NCBI RefSeq assembly: GCF_018402495.1
Contig: NZ_JAGYIU010000004.1
Coordinates: forward strand, 62,001 to 126,000
Length of the DNA: 64,000 nt
From: Pseudoalteromonas sp.
Lineage (GTDB): Bacteria > Pseudomonadota > Gammaproteobacteria > Enterobacterales > Alteromonadaceae
Reading direction: 5' to 3'
Position numbers and translations under genes: made by a program. This document shows positions 56,430 to 64,000 of the stretch, one piece after another. The notes under the pieces are model-generated. The model did no database searches. It was not told the origin of the DNA and saw only the letters and a program-made list of their open reading frames with translations. Numbering within the stretch: position 1 is the first letter of the stretch; each line of letters opens with the position of its first letter.

Positions 56430-58509
56430 TATAGTAAGTGTGTTCCCATTTTTTTAGGTAGTCGTAAGTCGCAATTTGTGAACGAATTTTTTTACGGTTA
56501 CCACGTCTTACGTAGGTATTTTTTTGCTCTCTATCGATAATGCGTGCTTTAGTGCGATCTTTAAATTGCAGCTCTAATATGTCAATAATAAGACGTTTTA
56601 GTTTAAAGTTTAAAATAGGAACGCCGACCTCAACACGATGATCTAGATTACGTGTCATCCAATCAGCAGATGAAATAAACACTTTTTCATCGCCATCATT
56701 ACCAAATACCATCACCCGAGGGTGCTCCAAAAAGCGGTCAACAATGCTTATTATCTTAATATTGTCGCTAAGATTAGGTATCCCGGGGATTAGTGAGCAC
56801 ATCCCACGAACTATAATTCTAATTTTAACGCCCATTTGTCCAGCAAGATAAAGCCTATCGATTAGCTCTTTATCGACAAGATTATTCACTTTTACGTCAA
56901 TTTTGCCGGGCCTTCCTTTTTCAACATGCTTAATCTCGTTAGTGATTAAATAAAGAAGCGTGTTGCGGGCATTGATAGGCGAAAGCATTAAATAGTCAAA
57001 CTTAAATGACTTGTAGCTGCTTTGTATAAATCTGAATACGTTATCACTCTCCTCACAGATGCCAGGATGGCGAGTAAATAAACTAAAGTCTGTATAAATT
57101 TTGGCTGTTTTTTCGTTGAAATTACCTGTACCAATATGGGCATATTTTACTATCTGACCTTTTTCTTTTCGATGCACAATACATAATTTACTATGAACTT
57201 TGAGTGCAGGAATGCCAAAAATAACTTTAATACCTGCGCTGCTTAACACCTTTGCCCATTCAATATTATTTTGCTCGTCAAAACGTGCTTTTAGCTCAAC
57301 CATTACTGTTACTAATTTACCGTTTTTAGCGGCATTAATAAGTGAAGAAATAAGCCTAGATTTGCTTGCTACTCGATAAATATTAACTTTTATTTGCGTG
57401 ACTTTAGGATCGAAGGCGGCTTGGCGAACATATTCAAGTAGGTGGTTAAAAGTATGATAGGGGTAATATAGTAAAATATCTTGTGCGCTAATGGCGTCAA
57501 ATACGCTGGTATGTTTGTTAAACGCACTGCTTTGTAATGCTGGCAGTGGTTTGTTTTCCAGGTATTGGCGTCCTACATTAGGAAAGGTAATAAAATCTCG
57601 AAAGTTGCGATAACGTCCACCTGGAATTAACGCATCATGATGTGTAACACCTAGGCGCTTTTTCATTACTTTTAGCATGCTCTCTGGCATGGCATGATCG
57701 TAAACCAAGCGAACTGGCTCGGCATAAATACGCTGCTTTAACCCTTTAGACATTTGATCAAGCAAGCCGGCTTCTAGTTCATCATCTAAATTGTATTGTG
57801 CATCTCGGGTTAACTTTATTGCATAACCTTCAATGTTTTTGTACGAAAAAAAGCTACTAAATACATCATTTAAAAAGTAAGTGATTAGATCATCAAGCAT
57901 GACAATCGTTTTATGTCGGCGTGTTTTTTCTGGTGGCAAGTTTATAAATCGCTCAACTCTGTCTGTTGGCACCTCGAGCATTGCATAATGACTTTTTTCA
58001 TCACTCATCTCTACAAATAAGTAAGTCATGGTGTCATTTATATAGTCGGAGTAATCTTTGTTTTCATTGAGTAAAATTGGCGAAATATGTTGTAAAACAT
58101 GGTCATGAAAGTAATTTTTTAACCAATTTAAATGAAATTCACTCAACTCTTCGGGGTGGCAAACGTGAATATTATGGTTATGTAAGTCGTTTAATACTTG
58201 CTGGTGGACGTGGTTAAATTTTTTACCTAATTGCAGTACTTTTTTTTGTATTTCGCTAAGTAATATTTCATCTTCTTCAAAGTGAGCATCCGGGAGCTTA
58301 TTTAATAAAATTCGGCGCTTAACATCGGCAACACGGACTCTAAAAAACTCATCTAAATTATTCGAAAAAATACCTAAAAAACGCATACGCTCAATAATGG
58401 GGTTACTTTTATCTTTTGCTTCTTGCAATACACGCTCGTTGAATGACAGCCAGCTTAGTTCTTTTGCAAAATATTTAGTTGTTTGAGGAGGATCTATATG
58501 GGCGTTCAT
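56422..58509 (-). CDS. ppk: Polyphosphate kinase 1
   Basis: Makes and reverses inorganic polyphosphate from ATP at the membrane periphery. The 695-residue product starts with an SFxERVLQEA-type N-domain and carries both phosphotransfer-site regions: KVHSKLCIVHR (about 434) and HIGTGNFNEKTAKIYTDFSLF (about 456), the first or second His being the phosphorylated residue by analogy with E. coli. A Pho-box-like site with a correctly spaced -10 lies about 110-150 bp upstream, so phosphate starvation may induce it together with pst. ppx follows with an 8-bp overlap. Confidence 0.96.
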   Translation of the reverse strand: MNAHIDPPQTTKYFAKELSWLSFNERVLQEAKDKSNPIIERMRFLGIFSNNLDEFFRVRVADVKRRILLNKLPDAHFEEDEILLSEIQKKVLQLGKKFNHVHQQVLNDLHNHNIHVCHPEELSEFHLNWLKNYFHDHVLQHISPILLNENKDYSDYINDTMTYLFVEMSDEKSHYAMLEVPTDRVERFINLPPEKTRRHKTIVMLDDLITYFLNDVFSSFFSYKNIEGYAIKLTRDAQYNLDDELEAGLLDQMSKGLKQRIYAEPVRLVYDHAMPESMLKVMKKRLGVTHHDALIPGGRYRNFRDFITFPNVGRQYLENKPLPALQSSAFNKHTSVFDAISAQDILLYYPYHTFNHLLEYVRQAAFDPKVTQIKVNIYRVASKSRLISSLINAAKNGKLVTVMVELKARFDEQNNIEWAKVLSSAGIKVIFGIPALKVHSKLCIVHRKEKGQIVKYAHIGTGNFNEKTAKIYTDFSLFTRHPGICEESDNVFRFIQSSYKSFKFDYLMLSPINARNTLLYLITNEIKHVEKGRPGKIDVKVNNLVDKELIDRLYLAGQMGVKIRIIVRGMCSLIPGIPNLSDNIKIISIVDRFLEHPRVMVFGNDGDEKVFISSADWMTRNLDHRVEVGVPILNFKLKRLIIDILELQFKDRTKARIIDREQKNTYVRRGNRKKIRSQIATYDYLKKWEHTYYNE

Positions 58510-58625
58510 ATCTATTCCGTTATTAGAATATGTTTAATAATTTACTTTTGGGCTGAGAATACGATCATGACGTTATCGAATAAAAAGAAATAAAAGCAGT
58601 GAACGAAGCGGCCCTTTCATACTTA

Positions 58626-58659
58626 AAAATACGCCATTTAGATGACATAAAAATGACTA
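58626..58659 (-). promoter_or_regulatory. Pho-box-like site and -10 element upstream of ppk
   Basis: On the minus strand TAGTCAT (58659-58653), four bases, then ATGTCAT (58648-58642) match the two CTGTCAT repeats of the known 18-bp PhoB box (5/7 and 6/7). Exactly 10 bp downstream is TATTTT (58631-58626) as a -10. The spacing is that of E. coli PhoB-dependent promoters. The box lies inside one arm of the gcvR terminator hairpin. Confidence 0.5.
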
Positions 58660-58675
58660 CCGTGTCATTTTTATG
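58646..58675 (-). terminator. Terminator-like hairpin after gcvR, 12-bp perfect stem
   Basis: CATAAAAATGAC at 58646-58657 pairs perfectly with GTCATTTTTATG at 58664-58675 around TACCGT. It lies 18 bp past the gcvR stop codon (58693-58695) on the minus strand, so it probably ends that transcript. Its left part overlaps the ppk Pho box. Confidence 0.75.
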
Positions 58676-58692
58676 CCAATGACAGTGATAGT

Positions 58693-59199
58693 TTATGCTT
58701 TTTCAATATCTACAATGAGATCATTTGTAATTGACTCAAGTGCATTAATAACTTCATCTTTGTTGAGCCCATTAGGTAGGCTAACAGTGGCAACAGCGCT
58801 AAAAATTGGCACTCCCCAGTTTGGCGCACTTTGTTGCTTTGAATTTAAGTTTGTAATATTGGCGCCTTTATGGCGAATAACACTTGCTAGCTCTTGCACT
58901 ATACCAGGGCGATCGTTGCCGGTGATCACAAAATTAAGCTGCTCGAGTTCAACCGGTTCAATTTCAGTATTGCCTTTTTCGATGCGCACGTCTAATTTCG
59001 GAAGCCCATTAAGTGCATCTTGAAATGCTTGCAAATGCTCTTCGGCCACTTCAACTTGTATAATGCCTGCAAAGTGCCCAAGTAAGTGACTTAAATTACT
59101 GCTTAGCCAATTACCGTGGTTTTCTAATATAACGGATGAAATACTTTCTACTAAACCGGGGCGATCTTCCCCTAAAATGGTTATTACCAACTGCTTCAT
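58693..59199 (-). CDS. gcvR: Glycine cleavage system transcriptional repressor GcvR
   Basis: A 168-residue protein with two ACT domains; GcvR binds glycine and regulates GcvA, the activator of the gcvTHP operon. The first ACT repeat reads KQLVITILGEDRPGLVESISSVI and the second LNFVITGNDRPGIVQELASVIR (about 89-110). No DNA-binding domain is present, in keeping with its role as a protein-protein regulator. It is slightly shorter than the E. coli protein. Its start is divergent from the pst promoter region. Confidence 0.9.
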   Translation of the reverse strand: MKQLVITILGEDRPGLVESISSVILENHGNWLSSNLSHLLGHFAGIIQVEVAEEHLQAFQDALNGLPKLDVRIEKGNTEIEPVELEQLNFVITGNDRPGIVQELASVIRHKGANITNLNSKQQSAPNWGVPIFSAVATVSLPNGLNKDEVINALESITNDLIVDIEKA

Positions 59200-59553
59200 A
59201 ATCGTTCTCTTTATTCAGCCCAAATGAAAAATAAATGCACAGGCATTAAGTGATGCGATCTAATGTATTTAATTCTAAATGTATGTAAAAACTAACCACA
59301 AAAGGATTGTTATATCTTAAAAGGTTACTTTATTGTTGTTATATTAGACGCCTATTGAGTATTGTCTTGGATAAATAATTTGTCCAATTAATTTATTAAT
59401 AAAGCAAAAATAAATATAAGCATAACTTTACGCTAAGGGTGTACAGACCTTATTGTTATTTTTTAGTTCCCGTAAGGAATTATTACGACTGTAACATTAC
59501 TGTCACGTTGATGAAATATAATGCGCCCAACGTTAAAATTTAAGGGTGTTTTG
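59200..59553. other. Divergent intergenic region between gcvR and pstC
   Basis: These 354 bases have no gene. They contain the PhoB-type promoter of pstC at its right end (59489-59522), and presumably the gcvR promoter near 59210-59300, which I could not place by sequence. Confidence 0.5.
59489..59522 (+). promoter_or_regulatory. Pho box and -10 element of pstCAB
   Basis: CTGTAAC at 59489-59495 and CTGTCAC at 59500-59506, spaced 11 nt apart, match the two CTGTCAT repeats of the PhoB box (5/7 and 6/7). A perfect TATAAT -10 is at 59517-59522, 10 bp after the second repeat. This is the canonical arrangement where the box replaces the -35. Its -10 overlaps the ATG at 59521, which therefore cannot be the translation start. 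Confidence 0.78.
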
Positions 59554-61788
59554 ATGACTTCAAATCCGAATAAACCGACTTTTAATACGGATCGAAGCCG
59601 TCTATTTAAAGATCGGTTTGCCCAATTTGGCATAACCGCAGGCGGTATAATGGTATTAATAGCATTGCTATTAATCTTTTTTTACCTTCTTTATGTAGTG
59701 CAGCCTATTTTCGAGTCAGCAAAAGTTGAAAAGCGCGCCAGCTTTAATGTCGCTAATGCGGATCAAATAGTTGGGCTTGGTGTTGAAGAGCAAACTGAGG
59801 TTGCTTATTTGCTTGATAAACAAGGTCAAGTTAACTTTTATAGTGTTGATAAGGCGAACTTTGGTAAAAAGCTCGAAACACTTAATGCTGCGTTATCAGG
59901 GCAAGTAACTAGCTTTGCAAACAGCGCTCCGTTTCAAGGTCACTATGCATATGGTCTCGAAAATGGCACTGTAACTATTGTTAAGCCTAAGTTTTTGGTA
60001 ACTTTTCCCAATAATGAGCGAAAATTATCCCCGCGTTTAGGCTACCCTCTAGGTGAGATGGCTCTCGAGGTTGATGAGCAAGGTGTAGCTATTAAGCGTT
60101 TTGCCTTTAGCCATTACGAAGATAAAACAGCCGTGATTGCCCTCACTGCCGATAAACGTGTGGTGTTTAGTAGTTTTGTTGCACAAGAAAATATGTTTAC
60201 CGGTGAAGTCGAATGGCAAGTTGAGCGAACAGAGCTTAACATTGATGGTCGTATAGATGAGCTATTAATATCGCCGGATACCACCCGCACATTTGTGCGT
60301 TCTGCTAATCAAATTTATGTATTTGATACTCGCTACCCAAGTGAGGTTGAGCAAATTCAATTATTATCTGCCAATGAAGAAAACGCGAATATTGTATCAT
60401 CGCAATTATTAGCTGGCGCAAATTCACTTATGCTTGCAAATGATAATGGTGAAATATCGCAATGGTTTGAAGTAAATACTGATTCAGGGCGCGAGTTTCA
60501 AAAAATTCGTTCATTTGAAACGACTAAGCAAAGCAAGTTAAATATTTTTACAGAATTCTATCGTCGCACCTTTTTTACAACCGGTCAAAATGGTGAATTA
60601 GGGCTTTATTACACAACCAGTGAAGCAAAGTTATGGCAAGGTAAAGTCAGTGATGGTGCAATTGAGCAGTTTGCCATTGCTCCGCGTTCAAATGCGGCAC
60701 TCATTTTGGCTGATAACAAGCTTACTGTTCTAGATGTTTATAACGAACATCCAGAGGTAACGTGGTCAGCGCTTTGGCAAGAAGTGTGGTACGAAGGTTA
60801 CCCTGAACCGGGTTATATTTGGCAATCAACTTCAGCTAGTGATGATTTTGAATCTAAGTTTTCATTGGTACCTATTTCATTTGGTACATTAAAAGCTGCT
60901 ATGTACGCAATGTTATTTGCTGTGCCAATCGCTATTTCAGCGGCCATTTATACCGCTTATTTTATGTCGAGTGAGCTACGTCGCGTTGTTAAGCCGACGG
61001 TTGAAATAATGGAAGCACTGCCTACGGTAATACTCGGCTTTTTAGCAGGCCTGTGGTTAGCACCTCTAATTGAAGAGCATTTACCAGCTATTGTCGGTTT
61101 ACTCGTATTACTGCCATTAGGCATTTTAGCAACCGCTTTAGGCTGGACTAAATTACCTGCAGCTATTCGTCATAAAATTCCTGAAGGGTCTCACTCCATT
61201 TTATTAATTCCAGTGGTACTGTTTATAGGATGGTTATCGTTTGCGATGAGTGAAAGTGTTGAATTGTGGATGTTTGATGGCAATGTGCGTCAATACTTAA
61301 CCAATGAATTGGGCTTGACGTTCGATCAGCGTAACTCGCTTGTGGTTGGTATTGCAATGGGCTTTGCGGTTATTCCGACTATATATTCAATTGCCGAAGA
61401 TGCGGTATTTAGTGTTCCTAAACATTTATCGAATGGTTCTTTAGCACTGGGTGCTACGCAGTGGCAAACGCTGATTAGTGTTGTGTTACTAACAGCAAGT
61501 CCAGGTATTTTTTCTGCGGTAATGATGGGATTAGGTCGTGCCGTAGGTGAAACTATGATTGTACTGATGGCAACCGGTAATACCCCTATTATGGACTGGA
61601 GTATTTTCCAAGGTATGCGTACGTTAGCCGCCAATATTGCCGTTGAAATGCCTGAGTCGGAAGTGGGCAGTTCGCATTATCGAATTCTGTTCTTGGCGGC
61701 GTTTGTATTGTTCATATTTACCTTTATTTTTAACACGCTAGCTGAGTTTGTTCGTCAGCGATTACGTGAAAAATATAGCTCAATGTAA
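59554..61788 (+). CDS. pstC: Phosphate ABC transporter permease PstC with a beta-propeller-like periplasmic domain
   Basis: Inner-membrane channel subunit of the high-affinity phosphate importer. The ATG at 59554 follows AAGGG and lies below the promoter; the product is 744 residues against about 320 in E. coli. TM1 is about 27-48. The extra 390 residues (about 50-435) sit on the periplasmic side and look beta-rich with WD40-like repeats, for example LANDNGEISQWFEV and DNKLTVLDVYNEH. The C-terminal 300 residues are the ordinary permease with EIMEALPTVILGFLAGLWLAP and LALGATQWQTLISVVL (EAA loop). Similar long PstC proteins seem common in marine gammaproteobacteria. pstA follows with 15 bp between them. 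Confidence 0.9.
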   Translation: MTSNPNKPTFNTDRSRLFKDRFAQFGITAGGIMVLIALLLIFFYLLYVVQPIFESAKVEKRASFNVANADQIVGLGVEEQTEVAYLLDKQGQVNFYSVDKANFGKKLETLNAALSGQVTSFANSAPFQGHYAYGLENGTVTIVKPKFLVTFPNNERKLSPRLGYPLGEMALEVDEQGVAIKRFAFSHYEDKTAVIALTADKRVVFSSFVAQENMFTGEVEWQVERTELNIDGRIDELLISPDTTRTFVRSANQIYVFDTRYPSEVEQIQLLSANEENANIVSSQLLAGANSLMLANDNGEISQWFEVNTDSGREFQKIRSFETTKQSKLNIFTEFYRRTFFTTGQNGELGLYYTTSEAKLWQGKVSDGAIEQFAIAPRSNAALILADNKLTVLDVYNEHPEVTWSALWQEVWYEGYPEPGYIWQSTSASDDFESKFSLVPISFGTLKAAMYAMLFAVPIAISAAIYTAYFMSSELRRVVKPTVEIMEALPTVILGFLAGLWLAPLIEEHLPAIVGLLVLLPLGILATALGWTKLPAAIRHKIPEGSHSILLIPVVLFIGWLSFAMSESVELWMFDGNVRQYLTNELGLTFDQRNSLVVGIAMGFAVIPTIYSIAEDAVFSVPKHLSNGSLALGATQWQTLISVVLLTASPGIFSAVMMGLGRAVGETMIVLMATGNTPIMDWSIFQGMRTLAANIAVEMPESEVGSSHYRILFLAAFVLFIFTFIFNTLAEFVRQRLREKYSSM

Positions 61789-61803
61789 GTGGAGAAACAC
61801 GAC

Positions 61804-63453
61804 ATGGTAAAGCAGTGGTTTAAGTCTGGTTCTCCTTGGATTTGGATGACCGGTGGTGCTGTTAGCATCAGTTTAATTTCAGTTATTGGTTTGTTAGCCA
61901 TGATTGCATGGAAAGGGTTAAGCTTTTTTTGGCCTTCTCAAGTGGTGCAGTTTGAGCTTGAAGGTTCAATTGCTAAGCAAACCGTCATTGGTGAAATTTA
62001 CGACCGAGAATTAGTACCAAAGTCGCGTTTAGCGGCAACGGGTATTGATGTGAGTCAATTTGAAAAAGACGAGATTGAGCGTTTTTTGATTAAAACCGGT
62101 AACCGTGAATATGTTAATTTAGATTTTCGATGGATACTCGAGACCGATATCAAGCAAAGATCTGCACCTAAAGCGTTGGCGGTATTTGAGCGCAATAAAA
62201 ACGGTAATTTTTATGGCTATGTGCAAAGCGTAATTAAAGATGGGGAAACGGTAAAAACAGATAAAGTTGAAACCTTATATGAGCTTGTGGATCGTGCTGT
62301 TGAGTTAAATGACCAAGCACTGGATTTACAAAATGGTGATATTGGTCGGATAAACTACGAACTAGAACGTTTACGGTTACAAGAAAAAGCGTACCTGCTT
62401 GATAACGAACTGACCGATGAGCGTGTTGCAGAACTTGCTCAAGCCCGTGCTGATTTACGTGCTCAATATGGCGAATTAGAAAAAGAGTTATTTGCTCTGC
62501 GTAAACTGGCTAAACGTGATCAGGTTACAGTTAAAGACATGCGCGGTGAAGTGGTTACTATTCCTATTTATCAAGTGTTAGATGTGTGGTTTCCAAACGA
62601 TATGGGCTTTTTCGCCAAGTTAGGTCACTACTTTGTTCAGCTTGGTAAGTTTGTTTCTGATGATCCACGTGAAGCTAATACCGAAGGCGGTGTATTTCCT
62701 GCTATATTTGGTACGGTGTTTATGGTGATGCTTATGGCGGTAATAGTGACACCGTTTGGTGTGGTTGCTGCGATTTATTTGCATGAATATGCAGCCAAAA
62801 ATGCAATTACCAAGATGATTCGTATTGCGGTTATTAATTTAGCCGGTGTTCCGTCAATTGTTTATGGGGTATTTGGTTTAGGGTTTTTCGTGTATGTACT
62901 GGGTGGGAGTTTAGATCAGCTCTTTTATCCAGAAGCATCGCCTTCACCAGTATTTGGTACTCCGGGGGTTTTATGGTCGGCACTCACCTTGGCTATATTA
63001 ACTCTGCCTGTGGTAATTGTGTCAACCGAGGAAGGTTTATCTCGTATTCCAAGCACAGTACGTGATGGTTCATTAGCACTGGGCGCGACTAAGGTAGAAA
63101 CGCTGTGGCGAATCATTATTCCTATGGCCAGCCCTGCTATTATGACGGGGTTAATTTTAGCGGTTGCTCGTGCTGCGGGTGAAGTTGCACCGCTTATGTT
63201 GGTAGGTGTGGTGAAAATGGCACCAACGCTGCCGCTTGATGGTAACTTCCCTTATATACACTTAGATAGAAAGTTCATGCACTTAGGTTTTCATATTTAC
63301 GATGTTGGTTTTCAAAGTCCGAACGTTGAGGCTGCACGTCCGCTGGTATATGCAACAGCCTTTTTGTTAGTGTCGGTTATTATTACCCTTAACATCACAG
63401 CCATTGGTATACGTAATCACTTACGTGAAAAATTCAGATCGCTTGAGCATTAA
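61804..63453 (+). CDS. pstA: Phosphate ABC transporter permease PstA with periplasmic coiled coil
   Basis: Second permease subunit, 549 residues (E. coli 296). The ATG at 61804 follows GGAG. TM1 is about 18-38; the next 250 residues are periplasmic and include a long Glu/Arg/Leu-rich coiled coil (about 157-240, for example YELERLRLQEKAYLLDNELT). The ordinary permease domain starts near 298 and has an EAA-type loop with STVRDGSLALGATKVETLWR (about 418-437). The coiled coil may contact the PstC propeller or the binding protein, but that is inference. Confidence 0.9.
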   Translation: MVKQWFKSGSPWIWMTGGAVSISLISVIGLLAMIAWKGLSFFWPSQVVQFELEGSIAKQTVIGEIYDRELVPKSRLAATGIDVSQFEKDEIERFLIKTGNREYVNLDFRWILETDIKQRSAPKALAVFERNKNGNFYGYVQSVIKDGETVKTDKVETLYELVDRAVELNDQALDLQNGDIGRINYELERLRLQEKAYLLDNELTDERVAELAQARADLRAQYGELEKELFALRKLAKRDQVTVKDMRGEVVTIPIYQVLDVWFPNDMGFFAKLGHYFVQLGKFVSDDPREANTEGGVFPAIFGTVFMVMLMAVIVTPFGVVAAIYLHEYAAKNAITKMIRIAVINLAGVPSIVYGVFGLGFFVYVLGGSLDQLFYPEASPSPVFGTPGVLWSALTLAILTLPVVIVSTEEGLSRIPSTVRDGSLALGATKVETLWRIIIPMASPAIMTGLILAVARAAGEVAPLMLVGVVKMAPTLPLDGNFPYIHLDRKFMHLGFHIYDVGFQSPNVEAARPLVYATAFLLVSVIITLNITAIGIRNHLREKFRSLEH

Positions 63454-63472
63454 TTTAGTATAGGTAACAAAC

Positions 63473-64000
63473 ATGATTACAGTCGCTCCACAAGTAAACC
63501 AAGCAAAGCCAAGCTTGAAGTTAGATTTAAATAATTTAACTGACGAACAAAAAGCGCTAGAAATTAAAGATCTCGACCTTTACTACGGTGATAAACAAGC
63601 GCTGAGTAAAGTGAATATGAATATCCCTAAAGGCCAAGTAACGGCGTTTATTGGGCCATCGGGTTGTGGTAAATCAACCTTGTTGCGTTGTATTAACCGC
63701 ATGAACGACTTAGTTGATATTTGTCGTATTGAGGGTGAAATAATTCTGCATGGGCAAAATATTTACGATAAAAGTGTTGATGTTGCTGCGCTTCGTCGTA
63801 ATGTTGGTATGGTGTTCCAGCGCCCAAATCCGTTTCCAAAATCAATTTATGAAAATGTGGTATATGGTCTTCGCTTGCAAGGGATTAAAGAAAAGCGCAA
63901 GCTGGATGAAGTGGTTGAGCAATCATTACGCGGTGCAGCACTTTGGGATGAAGTAAAAGACAGGCTTCACGATAGCGCATTTGGTTTATCGGGCGGTCAG
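63473..64000 (+). CDS. pstB: Phosphate ABC transporter ATPase PstB (partial)
   Basis: ATP-hydrolysing subunit of the Pst importer. The ATG at 63473 opens a frame that runs uninterrupted to the window edge (176 codons). Present are the Walker [21 protein letters not shown] (about 61-80), the Q-loop [17 protein letters not shown], and, at the edge, the ABC signature LSGGQ. The Walker B and the rest lie outside. It follows pstA by 19 bp. The PstS-binding protein gene is not in this window. Confidence 0.97.
   Translation, partial: MITVAPQVNQAKPSLKLDLNNLTDEQKALEIKDLDLYYGDKQALSKVNMNIPKGQVTAFIGPSGCGKSTLLRCINRMNDLVDICRIEGEIILHGQNIYDKSVDVAALRRNVGMVFQRPNPFPKSIYENVVYGLRLQGIKEKRKLDEVVEQSLRGAALWDEVKDRLHDSAFGLSGGQ

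Noticed and set aside
59521-59553. ATG at 59521 as the start of pstC
   Set aside because: It overlaps the -10 box of the Pho promoter, and ATG 59554 has a proper AAGGG ribosome site.

Overview
The window is a gene-dense stretch of chromosome from a marine gammaproteobacterium of the Alteromonadales, most likely Pseudoalteromonas or a close relative. The grounds are AT-rich DNA, gene orders shared with Vibrio, Shewanella and E. coli (tsaE-amiB-mutL-miaA-hfq-hflXKC-purA, fxsA-groES-groEL, cutA-dsbD, ppk-ppx), motX of the sodium-driven polar flagellum directly after purA, and enlarged PstC/PstA phosphate permeases. I see no prophage, CRISPR array, rRNA operon or intact transposase gene. Both edges cut genes: nnr on the left and pstB on the right.

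Layout. 1-5.4 kb: the 3' end of nnr, a chemoreceptor, the glutamate/Na+ symporter gltS, a gene-poor gap with a MITE-like inverted repeat, and rnk. 5.5-8.1 kb: groES-groEL behind a clear sigma-32 promoter, then fxsA. 8.3-13 kb: cutA-dsbD and aroQ-accB-accC. 13.1-23.8 kb: the conserved housekeeping block tsaE, amiB, mutL, miaA, hfq, hflX, hflK, hflC, purA, motX. 24-32.8 kb: an Na+/H+ antiporter with a TrkA-N domain, an 860-bp leader region and proBA, tRNA-Ala(UGC), a lipoprotein, an Ala-tRNA(Pro) editing enzyme, an MFS exporter, a DUF2058 protein and a small cytochrome c. 32.9-42.2 kb: an adducin-like class II aldolase relative and an enolase-superfamily dehydratase on the + strand; then on the - strand two lipoproteins (one an S41 protease), a lactonase-like amidohydrolase with an SDR dehydrogenase, an SlyD-like PPIase, MltD, a metallo-hydrolase, zapA and its coiled-coil partner. 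42.3-47.5 kb: rlmJ, a META-domain lipoprotein bracketed by two inverted 264-bp MITE copies, a PhnA-like protein, an EAL-HDOD protein and a PqiA-like protein. 47.6-54.6 kb: a copper/silver efflux locus (a Met/His/Cys-rich small protein, then CusC, CusB and CusA homologues) and an unrecognised helical protein. 54.7-64 kb: a truncated third MITE copy, ppx-ppk, gcvR and pstC-pstA-pstB.

How it fits together. The right end is a phosphate module. Pho-box-like repeats lie at the expected distance from a -10 element in front of both pstC and ppk, so polyphosphate synthesis and phosphate uptake are probably co-induced by PhoB. pstS is not in the window. The best unusual signals are: (i) a beta-propeller-like periplasmic domain in PstC and a periplasmic coiled coil in PstA; (ii) a Pho box built into the gcvR terminator hairpin; (iii) a gene framed by inverted near-identical MITEs; (iv) a proB leader with a hairpin pairing next to the ribosome site of a 25-codon ORF; (v) a split set of sugar-oxidation enzymes whose presumed aldolase lacks the catalytic Glu; (vi) a CusB with a degenerate fused CusF-like domain. 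All functions are read from sequence by eye, and no database search was run.
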